The notes under the pieces were generated by a model. It did no database searches, was not told the origin of the DNA, and saw only the letters and a list, made by a program, of their open reading frames with translations. From Pseudomonas sp. LBUM920 (GTDB taxonomy: Bacteria; Pseudomonadota; Gammaproteobacteria; Pseudomonadales; Pseudomonadaceae), in the NCBI RefSeq assembly GCF_003852315.1, contig NZ_CP027762.1, positions 4,259,501 to 4,323,500 of the forward strand: a DNA stretch of 64,000 bases, given 5' to 3'. The position numbers and the translations under genes were made by a program. Shown here piece by piece: positions 52,143 through 61,256 of the stretch (the first letter of the stretch is position 1; each line of letters starts with the position of its first letter).

Positions 52143-55100
52143 ATGAAGCACAACAACGCGGTCCTCGAAGCCTTCACCCGCAGCTCGTCGCGCCTGAACA
52201 AAGGCCTGATGGTGCTGCTCGGAATCGCGTTGCTGTTGGTGCTGACCAATTACTGGTCACTGCAGCGCGGGGTCGAAACCCGTTACGGCGCCACGCGCTT
52301 TCATTTTGCGCGCCTGATGGAGAACCTGTCGGAGCAGGAGTCGTACCTCAAGAGTCTGACGCACCCGGGCATCCAGGCCGAACTGTTGCGTGCCACCAAC
52401 GTTCAGGTCAGCCTCAAAAGCCGCATGGTCGACAACCACCGCACGCTGTACGAAGGCCAGAAATATTCGTTTTCGGTGCCGTTCAGCGTCAAGTTTGACG
52501 AGCAGCAGATCAGCGCTGCCGCGCGCCCGCAGATTTTTGCCCTGGGCGCGCATCTCACCAGCTATTACAGCGCCTTCTGGTCGTCCTCGCCCTATGAAGC
52601 GCCACAAACCTTTCTGCTCAATCGCCAGACGCCTTACACCATCACCGTTCCGTCGGTGGGCTACCAGCGTCGAGAAAGTACCGAGGAAACTGGCAACCTG
52701 GTGGCGCTGGTCAACGCGGTGCAACAGACCCTCGACCAAACGCCGCAGCCGCTGGAACAGAACCGCGTGTACTGGCAGGCCGGTCCTGCGCCTGCGCACT
52801 TGCTGGCTTATATCGGCCTGCCCCTCGACGGCCAGGGCCAGGCGGTGGTCGGTACCCTGCTCGACGTGGCGCAGGTCGACGATGTGCAGCGCGCCCTGGA
52901 CCACTCGGCCTTTGACCGGTTCACCCTGATTGGCCCCGACGGCAGCCGGCTGGTCGGGCCAGACGTCGGTGTGCCGCTCAGCGATGGCGTGCACTTCAGG
53001 GCCGACGGCTTCGAATTCAAGATCACCCAACGCGGCGACCAGCCCTGGAGCGCAATCTATGGGCTGAACTACTCGCACTTTTTCCATTCGGCCTTGTGGC
53101 CGCTGAGCAGCCTGGCCCTGTTGCTGGGCACCCTGATTACGCTGTGCTGGGGCGGTAGCCGCTGGTACCGGCGCCAGGTGATCAACCCCGCACGCCTGGC
53201 GCACGAACGCATCGCCGAAAGCGTGGCGTTCAGCCGCGTGATCATCGACACCGCGCCCACCGGCCTGTGCGTGGTGCGGCGCAGTGACGGCAAGGTGTTG
53301 ATCGAGAACCAGCGTGCCCAGCAATGGCCAGGCACCGCGCGGCTGGTATCCGCGCTGACCGGTGTGCATGACAGCGCCGAGAGCGGCGAGACGCACCTGG
53401 AGATCGAAGGCCGCCACCTGCAGATCGGCTTCGTCTCCACCCGTTACCAGGCCGAAGACGTACGCCTGTATGCATTCAACGACATCACCCGGCATATCGA
53501 AGATGCCCAGGCGTTGGAGGACGCCCGTCACGCCGCCGATGCCGCCAACGAGGCCAAGACGCTGTTCCTGGCGACCATGAGCCATGAAATTCGCACGCCG
53601 TTGTATGGCGTGCTCGGCACTCTGGAACTGCTCGGCCTGACCGACCTGGACCCGCACCAGAAAACCTACCTGCAGACCATACAGCGCTCATCCGCGACGC
53701 TGTTCCAGCTGATCAGCGACGTGCTCGACGTGTCGAAAATCGAGTCCGGGCAAATGGCAATTGAAGCCGTGGAGTTCTGCCCGCTGGACATGCTCGAAGA
53801 CACCCTGCACACCTACGCCGCCTTCGCCCAGCGCAAGGGCTTGCAGCTTTACAGTTGCATCGACCCGCAGCTGCCCGACAGCGTACTGGGCGACCCGATG
53901 CGCATTCGCCAGATTCTCAACAACCTGGTGAGCAACGCGCTCAAATTCACCGACATCGGGCGCGTGGTGATCCGCGCCCGGGTCACGGCGCGCGACGCCG
54001 AGTACGTCAACCTGGAATGGCAGGTCACCGACTCCGGCGTGGGCATCCCCGAGGCGCAGCAGGCCAAGCTGTTCGATGTGTTTTACCAGGCACCCGACAC
54101 CGCCAGCGAAGGCGGCGCCGGGCTGGGGCTGCCGATTTGCCGCTGGCTGGCGCAAATGATGGACGGCGAGATCAAAGTGGTCAGCGAGCCCGGCCTGGGC
54201 AGCAGCTTCACCCTGAAAATACGCCTGCCGCTGTGCAGCGGTGCGTTGACCAACCCGCCGCTGATCGAACCCAGCGCGACGCCTGTGTATGTGCAGGCGC
54301 CGGTACGCGAGTTGGCGCAGTCGCTGTGTGACTGGCTCAATCGCCTGGGCATTGCCGCGGCCCTGGCGGCGGCGCCCACGCCGGAACAGGACAGCCGCCA
54401 GGCGGTGCTGGTCGATCTGCTGCCCAGCGAGCCCGCCCGCCACTGGGCCGGGCAACGCGTGCTGTGCCTGCCCGGCGCGCACAGCCCGCCGCTGCATACG
54501 GCACAGGGCTGGGTCGTGGACATGCACGACGTACGGGCTATCGCCACCACCGTGTCGCTGGCCCAGCACGGCAAGCATGAGCAACCGCCGGCGGCCCTGC
54601 CACAAAGTGCCGGGCAGCTTGGGTTGCGCATCCTGGTGGCCGAGGACAACCCGATCAATCAGGCGATCATCAAGGAACAACTGGAGGCACTCGGCTGCTC
54701 GGTGACCCTGGCTGCCAATGGCGAGCAGGCACTGCAGTTGTGGCAACCGCAAGCCTTCGACCTGGTGTTGACCGACGTGAACATGCCCTTGATGAATGGT
54801 TATGATCTGGCCCGCACGCTCAGGGCGCATGACCCGCAATTGCCGATCATCGGCGTGACCGCCAACGCCATGCGCGAGGAAGGCGTGCGCTGCCTGGCGG
54901 TCGGCATGAACGCCTGGATCGTCAAACCCCTGAGCCTGCAAACCCTGCGCGCGCAGTTGGTCAAGCTGTGCAAGGTCAAGGCGCCGGTCGAACCGCCGCC
55001 CGAGCCGTTCGACGACCACGTGCAGCTGTCGGACAAGATGCGCCCGCTGTTTATCAGCAGCGTGCAGCAAGATTTGCAGCGACTCGGCGCGGCACTGGCG

Positions 55101-55319
55101 CAGCGTGATGCGCGCGCGCTCGCCCAACTGCTGCATTCGGCCTCAGGCGCGCTGGGCGCCGTGCAGGCGCTCCCCCTGGCCCAGGCCTGCATCGAACTGG
55201 AAAACGCACTGAACCGCGGCAGCCTCGACACGACGCTTGAGCTCAAGGTGAAGGCGGTGATGCAACGACTGTCGGCCGTCCTGGACACTCTCCAGCCCGG
55301 GCACACTTCCCTCACTTGA
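52143..55319 (+). CDS. hybrid sensor histidine kinase 2 with HPt domain (RcsC/RocS-like)
   Basis: This 1058-residue inner-membrane kinase has TM1 about 20-40, a long periplasmic region, TM2 about 318-336, HisKA His481 (ATMSHEIRTPLYG), a HATPase (RIRQILNNLVSNALKFTDIG, GAGLGLPIC), a receiver with Asp878 (VLTDVNMPLMNGY), and a C-terminal HPt whose His998 lies in LLHSASGALGAV. It can therefore run a full His-Asp-His relay to the response regulator encoded 23 bp downstream. Kinase 1 lacks an HPt and may use this one. The kinase core is almost the same as kinase 1, pointing to duplication. Confidence 0.92.
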   Translation: MKHNNAVLEAFTRSSSRLNKGLMVLLGIALLLVLTNYWSLQRGVETRYGATRFHFARLMENLSEQESYLKSLTHPGIQAELLRATNVQVSLKSRMVDNHRTLYEGQKYSFSVPFSVKFDEQQISAAARPQIFALGAHLTSYYSAFWSSSPYEAPQTFLLNRQTPYTITVPSVGYQRRESTEETGNLVALVNAVQQTLDQTPQPLEQNRVYWQAGPAPAHLLAYIGLPLDGQGQAVVGTLLDVAQVDDVQRALDHSAFDRFTLIGPDGSRLVGPDVGVPLSDGVHFRADGFEFKITQRGDQPWSAIYGLNYSHFFHSALWPLSSLALLLGTLITLCWGGSRWYRRQVINPARLAHERIAESVAFSRVIIDTAPTGLCVVRRSDGKVLIENQRAQQWPGTARLVSALTGVHDSAESGETHLEIEGRHLQIGFVSTRYQAEDVRLYAFNDITRHIEDAQALEDARHAADAANEAKTLFLATMSHEIRTPLYGVLGTLELLGLTDLDPHQKTYLQTIQRSSATLFQLISDVLDVSKIESGQMAIEAVEFCPLDMLEDTLHTYAAFAQRKGLQLYSCIDPQLPDSVLGDPMRIRQILNNLVSNALKFTDIGRVVIRARVTARDAEYVNLEWQVTDSGVGIPEAQQAKLFDVFYQAPDTASEGGAGLGLPICRWLAQMMDGEIKVVSEPGLGSSFTLKIRLPLCSGALTNPPLIEPSATPVYVQAPVRELAQSLCDWLNRLGIAAALAAAPTPEQDSRQAVLVDLLPSEPARHWAGQRVLCLPGAHSPPLHTAQGWVVDMHDVRAIATTVSLAQHGKHEQPPAALPQSAGQLGLRILVAEDNPINQAIIKEQLEALGCSVTLAANGEQALQLWQPQAFDLVLTDVNMPLMNGYDLARTLRAHDPQLPIIGVTANAMREEGVRCLAVGMNAWIVKPLSLQTLRAQLVKLCKVKAPVEPPPEPFDDHVQLSDKMRPLFISSVQQDLQRLGAALAQRDARALAQLLHSASGALGAVQALPLAQACIELENALNRGSLDTTLELKVKAVMQRLSAVLDTLQPGHTSLT

Positions 55320-55342
55320 ACTGGCACTACGGACGGCCCTTT

Positions 55343-55990
55343 ATGAAAAAATTCAACGTGGTTATCGCGGACGATCACCCGATCGTGCTGCTCGGGGTAC
55401 GCGAACTGGTGGAGCGCGACACGCGCTTTCAAGTCGTGGGTGAAGCGGTGTGTTCGGCGGGCCTGATCGAACTGTTGCAGCGCCAGGGCGCCGATATCGT
55501 GATCACCGATTACAACATGCCCGGCGACTCGCCCTACGGCGATGGCCTGAAGTTGGTGGAATACCTGAAGCGGCATTTTCCGCAGGTGCAGATTTTGATC
55601 CTGACCATGATTTCCAACCACCTGATCCTCACGCGTCTGCAGGAGCTGGGCGTGGTCGGCATCATCCAGAAAAGCCAGTTGCACACCGAGATTCAACTGG
55701 CGCTCAAGGCGATTGCGCAACAGAGCGCCTACCGCAGCCTGGAGCCGCCCAAGACCTCGGTGATCGAGACCCTCACGGCCATCGACGAGCGCTTTACCAG
55801 CTTGTCACCCAAAGAGTTCGAGATCTTGCGGTTGTTTATTTCCGGCATGAGCGTGAGTGATATTGCGCGCAGCCAGAACCGTAGTTCAAAGACCATCAGT
55901 GCACAAAAAATATCGGCCATGCGCAAACTTGAAGTGAGCAGCGACCAGGACCTTCTCGCCTATTGCCTGGCGCGCAATATCTTCAACTAA
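55343..55990 (+). CDS. LuxR/FixJ-type response regulator (RcsB/RocA1-like)
   Basis: This 215-residue regulator has a receiver (FNVVIADDHPIVLLGVRELV, phosphoacceptor Asp56 in ITDYNMPG) and a LuxR-type HTH (FTSLSPKEFEILRLFISGMS, then VSDIARSQNRSSKTISAQKI). The start VIADDHPIVLLGV and the long receiver loop YNMPGDSPYGDGLKLVEYLK are RcsB/RocA-like. It is last in the kinase, EAL, kinase, regulator set and lies directly upstream of the pilin gene. The Rcs-box-like palindromes at 46244, 48032 and 56090 are its likely binding sites, by inference. ATG 55343 was chosen; a TTG upstream overlaps the kinase stop. Confidence 0.92.
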   Translation: MKKFNVVIADDHPIVLLGVRELVERDTRFQVVGEAVCSAGLIELLQRQGADIVITDYNMPGDSPYGDGLKLVEYLKRHFPQVQILILTMISNHLILTRLQELGVVGIIQKSQLHTEIQLALKAIAQQSAYRSLEPPKTSVIETLTAIDERFTSLSPKEFEILRLFISGMSVSDIARSQNRSSKTISAQKISAMRKLEVSSDQDLLAYCLARNIFN

Positions 55991-56000
55991 GCACACCGTG

Positions 56001-56025
56001 CAAGCCATTCCCAGGCGATGGCTTG
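56001..56025 (+). terminator. hairpin after response-regulator gene
   Basis: CAAGCCAT (56001-56008) pairs with ATGGCTTG (56018-56025), with a 9-base loop. It has no strong T run. It may separate regulator from pilin transcription. Confidence 0.45.
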
Positions 56026-56089
56026 GCCCCCTGTTTGCGGGCTCAACAACTGCCTTGCGGTGCAACTAACCCGTCTATTGCGCGGCTTA

Positions 56090-56103
56090 TAAGAATCGTC
56101 TTA
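56090..56103. promoter_or_regulatory. Rcs-box-like palindrome before pilin gene
   Basis: TAAGAATCGTCTTA sits in the 16-bp perfect palindrome ATAAGA-ATCG-TCTTAT (56089-56104), 81 bp upstream of the pilin ATG. It matches the enterobacterial RcsAB consensus (TAAGAATATTCCTA) at 11 of 14 positions and recurs at 48032 and 46244. Confidence 0.65.
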
Positions 56104-56184
56104 TTCGCTCGCAGCGCCTGCCCTCTTATTCTTTCCTCGCAGTTCAACAACCGCATTTTCCAACTAACACTTACGGACATCATC

Positions 56185-56787
56185 ATGAAGAAGTTTTCCC
56201 TGGCTGTTATCGCCTCGGCCATTATCGCCGCCTCCGGCAGTGCATTTGCCGATGATCCGGCACCGACGCCTACCCTGGGCGGCAGCGGTAAAATTACCTT
56301 CACCGGCGTGATCAACAACGACGCCTGCTCGGTAGACGGCGCCAACTCCGATCGCACTATTTCGGTGGACATGGGCAACGTTTCGATCAAAGACATGGGC
56401 ACCGCGGAAAACCCAACCGCCGGCCGCGTGACTGCCAAAGACTTCAACCTGAACGTCAACTGCAACCAGGGCACCAAAGTAGCGATGATCTTTGACGCCA
56501 ACAACGGCGGTTCGGGCCTGGTGACCGGCAAGAACGTACTGGCGCTGAACGCCGGTTCCGCTTCGGCTAAAAACGTCGGTATCGCCCTGCTCGACAGCAA
56601 TGGCAGCTTGATCGACCTCAGCTCGCAGGCCACTGCGCGCATCGAAAGCACCATGCACGGCACCGGCACTGCCGGCGGCGACGCCACCCTGAGCTTTGCA
56701 GCTGCCTACGTCACCACCGGCGCTGCCGGCGCATCCACCGCCGGTCGCGGTGATGCCACCCTGCCGTTCATCCTGCAATACGAGTAA
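56185..56787 (+). CDS. major fimbrial pilin (CupA1/CupD1-like)
   Basis: This 200-residue precursor has signal peptide MKKFSLAVIASAIIAASGSA, cleaved near FADDPAP. The mature protein has the fimbrial-subunit pattern: GKITFTGVINNDACSVDGAN with the first conserved Cys, a second Cys in LNVNCNQGTKVAMIF, and a C-terminal strand ending ATLPFILQYE with the penultimate Tyr typical of chaperone-usher pilins. It is exported, capped by the chaperone and polymerised at the usher. A strong terminator follows, as expected when pilin must exceed assembly proteins. An Rcs-like box lies in its promoter region. Confidence 0.93.
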   Translation: MKKFSLAVIASAIIAASGSAFADDPAPTPTLGGSGKITFTGVINNDACSVDGANSDRTISVDMGNVSIKDMGTAENPTAGRVTAKDFNLNVNCNQGTKVAMIFDANNGGSGLVTGKNVLALNAGSASAKNVGIALLDSNGSLIDLSSQATARIESTMHGTGTAGGDATLSFAAAYVTTGAAGASTAGRGDATLPFILQYE

Positions 56788-56812
56788 CCCCGGCGCCCCG
56801 TGCACCGAACGC

Positions 56813-56845
56813 GCGAGGCCACACGGCCTCGCCATTCTCTTTTTT
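56813..56845 (+). terminator. rho-independent terminator between pilin and chaperone genes
   Basis: GCGAGGCC (56813-56820) pairs perfectly with GGCCTCGC (56825-56832), with loop ACAC, followed by CATTCTCTTTTTT. It lies in the 78-bp gap after the pilin stop. Read-through would give low chaperone and usher levels relative to pilin. Confidence 0.88.
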
Positions 56846-56865
56846 GATTACACCGGATAATCCTC

Positions 56866-57597
56866 ATGCTGCCTCGTTCTATTGCCGCATGTCTGGGGCT
56901 GCTGGGCATGCTTATGGCTACCCAGGCCGCCGCCAGCATTTCATTGAATGCCACCCGTATCGTGTTCGATGGCGACCATAAAGAAGCCAATATCACCGTG
57001 CGCAACGGTAACCAGGATGTGTTGATTCAGTCCTGGGTCGACATGAATGATTCCAACGGCAGCCGTGCTCCGTTTGCCGTCACCCCGCCACTGGCCCGGG
57101 TGTTCGCCAAGGAACAGCAACTGCTGCGCATCCTGTATGAAGGCACAGGCATGCCCACGGACCGCGAGTCGGTGGTGTGGTTGAACGTGCAGGAAATTCC
57201 CAAGGCCAGCGAGACCGAGAACACCTTGCAGTTGGCGATTCGCCAACGCATCAAGATTTTTTTCCGCCCTGCCGGCCTGACCGGCAGTGCGTTGCAGGCG
57301 CCTGCGCAGTTGGAGTGGGCATTGGTCGAGCACGGCGCGCAAACGCTGTTGCAGGTGAAAAACCCGACGCTGTACCACGTGTCCATGGCCGACGTTAAGG
57401 TGCAGGCACAACTGGCGAGCGACTCGACCATGATCGCGCCCGGCGAGCAAAGACAGTTCGCGCTCAAGACGGCGCCAGCGCCCGGCCCGGTGCAACTGTC
57501 GTTTTCCAGCATCAATGACTACGGCGCACAGAATCATTACACCGCGCCACTTTCGGGCATCGCTGCACACGCGACCGAATCACGCCTCACCCCCTAA
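56866..57597 (+). CDS. fimbrial periplasmic chaperone (PapD-like), pilin-linked
   Basis: This 243-residue precursor has a signal sequence ending near TQAAAS. PapD-family features are ISLNATRIVFDGDHKEANIT with the anchoring Arg, the signature MPTDRESVVWLNVQEIPKAS, and LQLAIRQRIKIFFRPAGL with its Lys. It is a paralogue of the chaperone at 46310 (same DHKEA/DREAN and RESVVWLNVQEIP patterns). It sits between the pilin and usher genes in canonical Cup order and should serve the major pilin. Confidence 0.93.
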   Translation: MLPRSIAACLGLLGMLMATQAAASISLNATRIVFDGDHKEANITVRNGNQDVLIQSWVDMNDSNGSRAPFAVTPPLARVFAKEQQLLRILYEGTGMPTDRESVVWLNVQEIPKASETENTLQLAIRQRIKIFFRPAGLTGSALQAPAQLEWALVEHGAQTLLQVKNPTLYHVSMADVKVQAQLASDSTMIAPGEQRQFALKTAPAPGPVQLSFSSINDYGAQNHYTAPLSGIAAHATESRLTP

Positions 57598-57682
57598 GCA
57601 CTTTCTCTAACCCACAGGCTCACGTTGCGTGCGTGTTCGCGTGCCCGCCTGTTCGCCAATCAGGGATGTCACAGGTCTTCGC

Positions 57683-60193
57683 ATGTCTTTTCTTTCCAGT
57701 AACAGGCCCGCGCGTGGCGCACTGAAGTTGAAGACGCTGTCGTTCGCGATTGCCGCCAGCCTGCCGGCCTGGGCGATGGCCGAGGACACTGCGCAAACCT
57801 TCAACACCACGTTCCTGCAAGGCTCGCAGTCGACGGTCGACCTGCAGCAATTGCTCTCGGCCAACAGCGTGCTGCCGGGCAATTACCGCGTCGACCTGTA
57901 CAGCAACGAAGTGCTGGTGGGCCGGCGCGACATCGACTTCAAGCGCAACCCGAAAAACGACCGAGTCGAAGCCTGCCTGACCCTCGATCTGCTCAAGCAG
58001 CTGGGCATCGACATGCACCGCCTCCAGGCCGAAGGCGACATCGACCCGCAGCACCCGCAGGAATGCTACGCCCTGGCCGAGATGATCGAGGAGGCCAGCG
58101 TGCGTTACGACAGCAGCCGCCTGCGCCTGATGGCGAGCATTCCGCAGGTGGCCATGCAGCGCGGCATGCGCGGTTACGTCGACCCGCAATTATGGGATGA
58201 CGGCGTGCCCGCAGCGTTTATCAACTACCAGCTCAACAGCAGCCGCACCGCCGGCGACTACAAAACGCGCCTCTCGAATAACCTCGGCCTGCGCAACGGC
58301 ATCAACCTGGGCGCGTGGCGCCTGCGCAATGAATCGAACCTGAGCGGCGGCACCGGGCGCTCGAACACCTACACCAGCAACCGTACTTACCTGCAGCACG
58401 ACGTGACCGCGATCAAGGGCCAGTTCAGCGCCGGTGAGATCTTCTCCGACACCGACCTGTTCGACAGCGTGCGTTATCGCGGCCTCAAGCTGGCCTCCGA
58501 TGACGGCATGCGTGCCGACAGCGAGCGCGGTTATGCGCCGGTGATCCGTGGCGTGGCGCAGACCAACGCGACGGTGGAAATCCGCCAGAACGACTACATC
58601 CTCTACACCGCCAACGTTGCGCCGGGGCCGTTCGAGATCAACGACATCTACCCCAGCGGCTCCAACGGCGACCTGCAAATCACCGTGATCGAAGCCGACG
58701 GGACGCGCCGCGTGACGATGCAGGCGTTTTCCAGCTTGCCGATCATGGTGCGTGAAGGCCAGGTCAAGTACAGCCTCTCGGCGGGTACCTTCAAGAGCAA
58801 CGCCGATGGCCTGGCGAGCCCGCGTTTTCTCAGCGGCACCCTGGCGTACGGCCTGACCAGCAACCTCAGCGGGATTGTCGGGTTGCAGGCCAGCGAGGAC
58901 TACAACGCACTGTCCATTGGCGCCGGCAAGAACACCTCGTTCGGCGCCTTCTCGCTGGACACCACGCACTCCTCGAGCAAGGCCCTGGGGAAAACCACCC
59001 AGGGCAGCAGCGTGCGGGCGCTGTATGCAAAAACCTTCACCGGCACCGACACCAACTTCACCCTGGCCGCCTACCGCTACTCCACCGAGGGCTATCGCAC
59101 CCTCAGCGACCATGTCGAAGACAGCAGCCAGGATGTGCGTGTGCGCAACGGCCACTCAAAAACCCGCACCGACCTGACCATCAACCAGAGCATCGGGCGC
59201 AACAACGAATTTGGCAGCGTGTACGTGAATGCCAGTGACCAGCGCTACTGGAATCGGGGCGGCTCGCAGAGCTTCTCGGCCGGCTACACCAGCAACTGGG
59301 GCGAGCTGAGCTACAACCTCGGCGTAACGCGCACCAAGCAGATCGTCACCTGGGGTCAGCCGAGCAGCGACACGCAGTTGAACCTGTCGATTTCGTTCCC
59401 TCTGGGCAGCCAGGCCCGCGCGCCGCGTGCGTTTGTCACCACCAGCCGGCAGCACGGCGACACCACCACGCAGGCGGGCATCAATGGCTACGTCGCCGAT
59501 ACCAGCGACACGTTCTATTCGGTGCAGGCCGGCCACAGTGACACCAGCGGGGATTCCGGTTCGGTGAACATCAACAGCCGGACGTCCGTGGCCGATGTGA
59601 GCCTGGGCTACAGCCAGGGCCAGGGTTACAACTCGCAGAACCTCAACCTCGCCGGCTCCGTGGTCGCTCACGCGGGCGGTATCAACCTGGGGCAGACGGT
59701 CAGTGAGACGTTCGCACTGGCCGAAGTGCCGGGCATTTCCGGCGCCAAGATCAGCAGCTACAGCGGCGTAGAGACCGGCTATAACGGCTATGCAGTGATC
59801 CCCAATGCCCAGCCTTATCGGGTGAACTGGGTGAGCCTGGACACCCGCGACCTGGGCGGCAATGTGGAAATCACCAACGCCACCCAGCAAGTGGTGCCGC
59901 GCCGCGGCGCGATCGTGGTGGCGCACTACAGCGGCACCACCGGGCGCCGGGTGTTGTTCGAGTTGTTTGATGCGCAGCACAAGCCTCTGTCGTTCGGCGC
60001 TTCGCTGGAAGACTCGGCCGGCAAGCAACTGGCGATTGCAGACCCAAATGGCAATGCGCTGGCGTTGGTGGAAGAGGATCAAGGCACGCTGGTCATCAAA
60101 TGGGGCGATCAGCAATGCAGCGCAAGCTATGCGTTGGCGCCGCAGAACAAGGCGCTGAACTATGAGCGCCAGGCGTTGGTGTGTGGGCCTTGA
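57683..60193 (+). CDS. outer-membrane fimbrial usher (FimD/PapC family)
   Basis: This 836-residue precursor has a signal peptide ending AWAMAED. The N-terminal domain has FNTTFLQGSQSTVDLQQLLS and LPGNYRVDLYSNEVLVGRRD; the barrel follows with FINYQLNSSRTAGDYKTRLS, and the usher signature YAPVIRGVAQTNATVEIRQN, then PGPFEINDIYPSGSNGDLQI around the plug region. The C-terminal part has PRRGAIVVAHYSGTTGRRVL and ends in a Cys-containing stretch. It forms the translocation pore and assembly site for the pilus. Start ATG 57683 was preferred over an upstream GTG because it begins the signal peptide. It is the only usher in the locus and so must assemble both the pilin and the distant adhesin. Confidence 0.94.
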   Translation: MSFLSSNRPARGALKLKTLSFAIAASLPAWAMAEDTAQTFNTTFLQGSQSTVDLQQLLSANSVLPGNYRVDLYSNEVLVGRRDIDFKRNPKNDRVEACLTLDLLKQLGIDMHRLQAEGDIDPQHPQECYALAEMIEEASVRYDSSRLRLMASIPQVAMQRGMRGYVDPQLWDDGVPAAFINYQLNSSRTAGDYKTRLSNNLGLRNGINLGAWRLRNESNLSGGTGRSNTYTSNRTYLQHDVTAIKGQFSAGEIFSDTDLFDSVRYRGLKLASDDGMRADSERGYAPVIRGVAQTNATVEIRQNDYILYTANVAPGPFEINDIYPSGSNGDLQITVIEADGTRRVTMQAFSSLPIMVREGQVKYSLSAGTFKSNADGLASPRFLSGTLAYGLTSNLSGIVGLQASEDYNALSIGAGKNTSFGAFSLDTTHSSSKALGKTTQGSSVRALYAKTFTGTDTNFTLAAYRYSTEGYRTLSDHVEDSSQDVRVRNGHSKTRTDLTINQSIGRNNEFGSVYVNASDQRYWNRGGSQSFSAGYTSNWGELSYNLGVTRTKQIVTWGQPSSDTQLNLSISFPLGSQARAPRAFVTTSRQHGDTTTQAGINGYVADTSDTFYSVQAGHSDTSGDSGSVNINSRTSVADVSLGYSQGQGYNSQNLNLAGSVVAHAGGINLGQTVSETFALAEVPGISGAKISSYSGVETGYNGYAVIPNAQPYRVNWVSLDTRDLGGNVEITNATQQVVPRRGAIVVAHYSGTTGRRVLFELFDAQHKPLSFGASLEDSAGKQLAIADPNGNALALVEEDQGTLVIKWGDQQCSASYALAPQNKALNYERQALVCGP

Positions 60194-60237
60194 AGGGGCA
60201 ATCCACATCCTTGCTGTCTGATTCTCGAAGATCCAAA

Positions 60238-60327
60238 TGTGGGAGCGGGTTTGCGCGCGAACGCAGTGCGTCAGTCACCAGATACATCAACTGACACTCC
60301 GCCTTCGCGAGCAAGCGCGCTCCTACA
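60238..60327. repeat. REP doublet after usher gene
   Basis: TGTGGGAGCGGGTTTGCGCG faces TTCGCGAGCAAGCGCGCTCC (imperfect arms; end TCCTACA). It is of the same REP family as array unit 6 at 18739. It occupies most of the gap between the usher and phosphatase genes. Confidence 0.88.
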
Positions 60328-60404
60328 TTCGGGTTGAGGTACAGCTTATGGTCAGTGTTTAGGCTAAGGTGCTGCCGATGCGCCCTCCTCTTCGAGACTT
60401 GCCC

Positions 60405-61241
60405 ATGCGTAACCTGATTTTCGCCGGCGTTTGCCTGCTGACCACCGCCCTCGCGGGCTGCCAGCAAGCCCCACCGGCCAACGACCAACTCGACGCCGTG
60501 CTCTGGACCCAGACCTCCATCGAGCACGAGTTGATCTACCGCCAGCTGTTCGCCAACGCCACCCGCCAGCTCGACGTGGCCCTTGCCGACCCTACCTGGG
60601 ACGCCCTGCCGTTCCCGCCGCGCAACCTGACTGGCCTGCCCCCGGCCGTGGTCGTCGATATCGACGAAACCCTGCTCGACAACGTGCCACTCAACGCCCG
60701 CGACATCATCAATAATCAGGTCTACTCCTACGACCGCTGGAACACCTGGGTCGACCAGGCCAAGGCCCAGGCATTGCCGGGTGCAGTGGCGTTCCTGCAA
60801 GCAGCCGAGCAAAAAGGCATCAAGGTTTACTACCTCACCAACCGCGAACACAGCCAGGTCGCGGCCACGGTCGCCAACCTGCGCCTGCGCGGCTTCCCGG
60901 TGGACAGCGACGAGCAAGTGCTGGCCGCCAGCACGCCGACCGGCCATTGCGAAAGCGCCGGTTATGGCAAAAATTGCCGCCGCCAATGGGTCGCCAGCCA
61001 CGCCCGCGTTTTATTGATGGCGGGCGATTCGCTGGGGGACTTCGTGCAGGCCGAACACAACACCCTCGCGGACCAGCGCAAGGCCGTCGCACCGTATGTG
61101 AATTGGCTGGGGCAGCGCTGGTTTTTGCTGCCGAACCCGAGCTATGGCAACTGGTACAGCGCGCCGTATGGCGATGATGAGAAGTTGCCGTTTGAACGTA
61201 AACGCCAACTTAAGCAGCAGGCGTTGCAGTTGCAGGAATAA
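60405..61241 (+). CDS. acid phosphatase / 5'-nucleotidase lipoprotein, e(P4)-like HAD
   Basis: This 278-residue precursor has a lipobox LAGC (Cys19). It is a class C acid phosphatase of the HAD superfamily with the DDDD-type site: Asp85 and Asp87 in VVVDIDETLLDN, then YYLTNREHSQV, and LLMAGDSLGDF. e(P4)-type enzymes on the outer membrane dephosphorylate nucleotides such as NMN for salvage. ATG at 60405 starts the lipoprotein signal; an in-frame codon earlier would hide it. Its 3' end is 15 bp from the convergent hcp gene. Confidence 0.9.
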   Translation: MRNLIFAGVCLLTTALAGCQQAPPANDQLDAVLWTQTSIEHELIYRQLFANATRQLDVALADPTWDALPFPPRNLTGLPPAVVVDIDETLLDNVPLNARDIINNQVYSYDRWNTWVDQAKAQALPGAVAFLQAAEQKGIKVYYLTNREHSQVAATVANLRLRGFPVDSDEQVLAASTPTGHCESAGYGKNCRRQWVASHARVLLMAGDSLGDFVQAEHNTLADQRKAVAPYVNWLGQRWFLLPNPSYGNWYSAPYGDDEKLPFERKRQLKQQALQLQE

Positions 61242-61256
61242 AGGGCTGGCTGGGGC

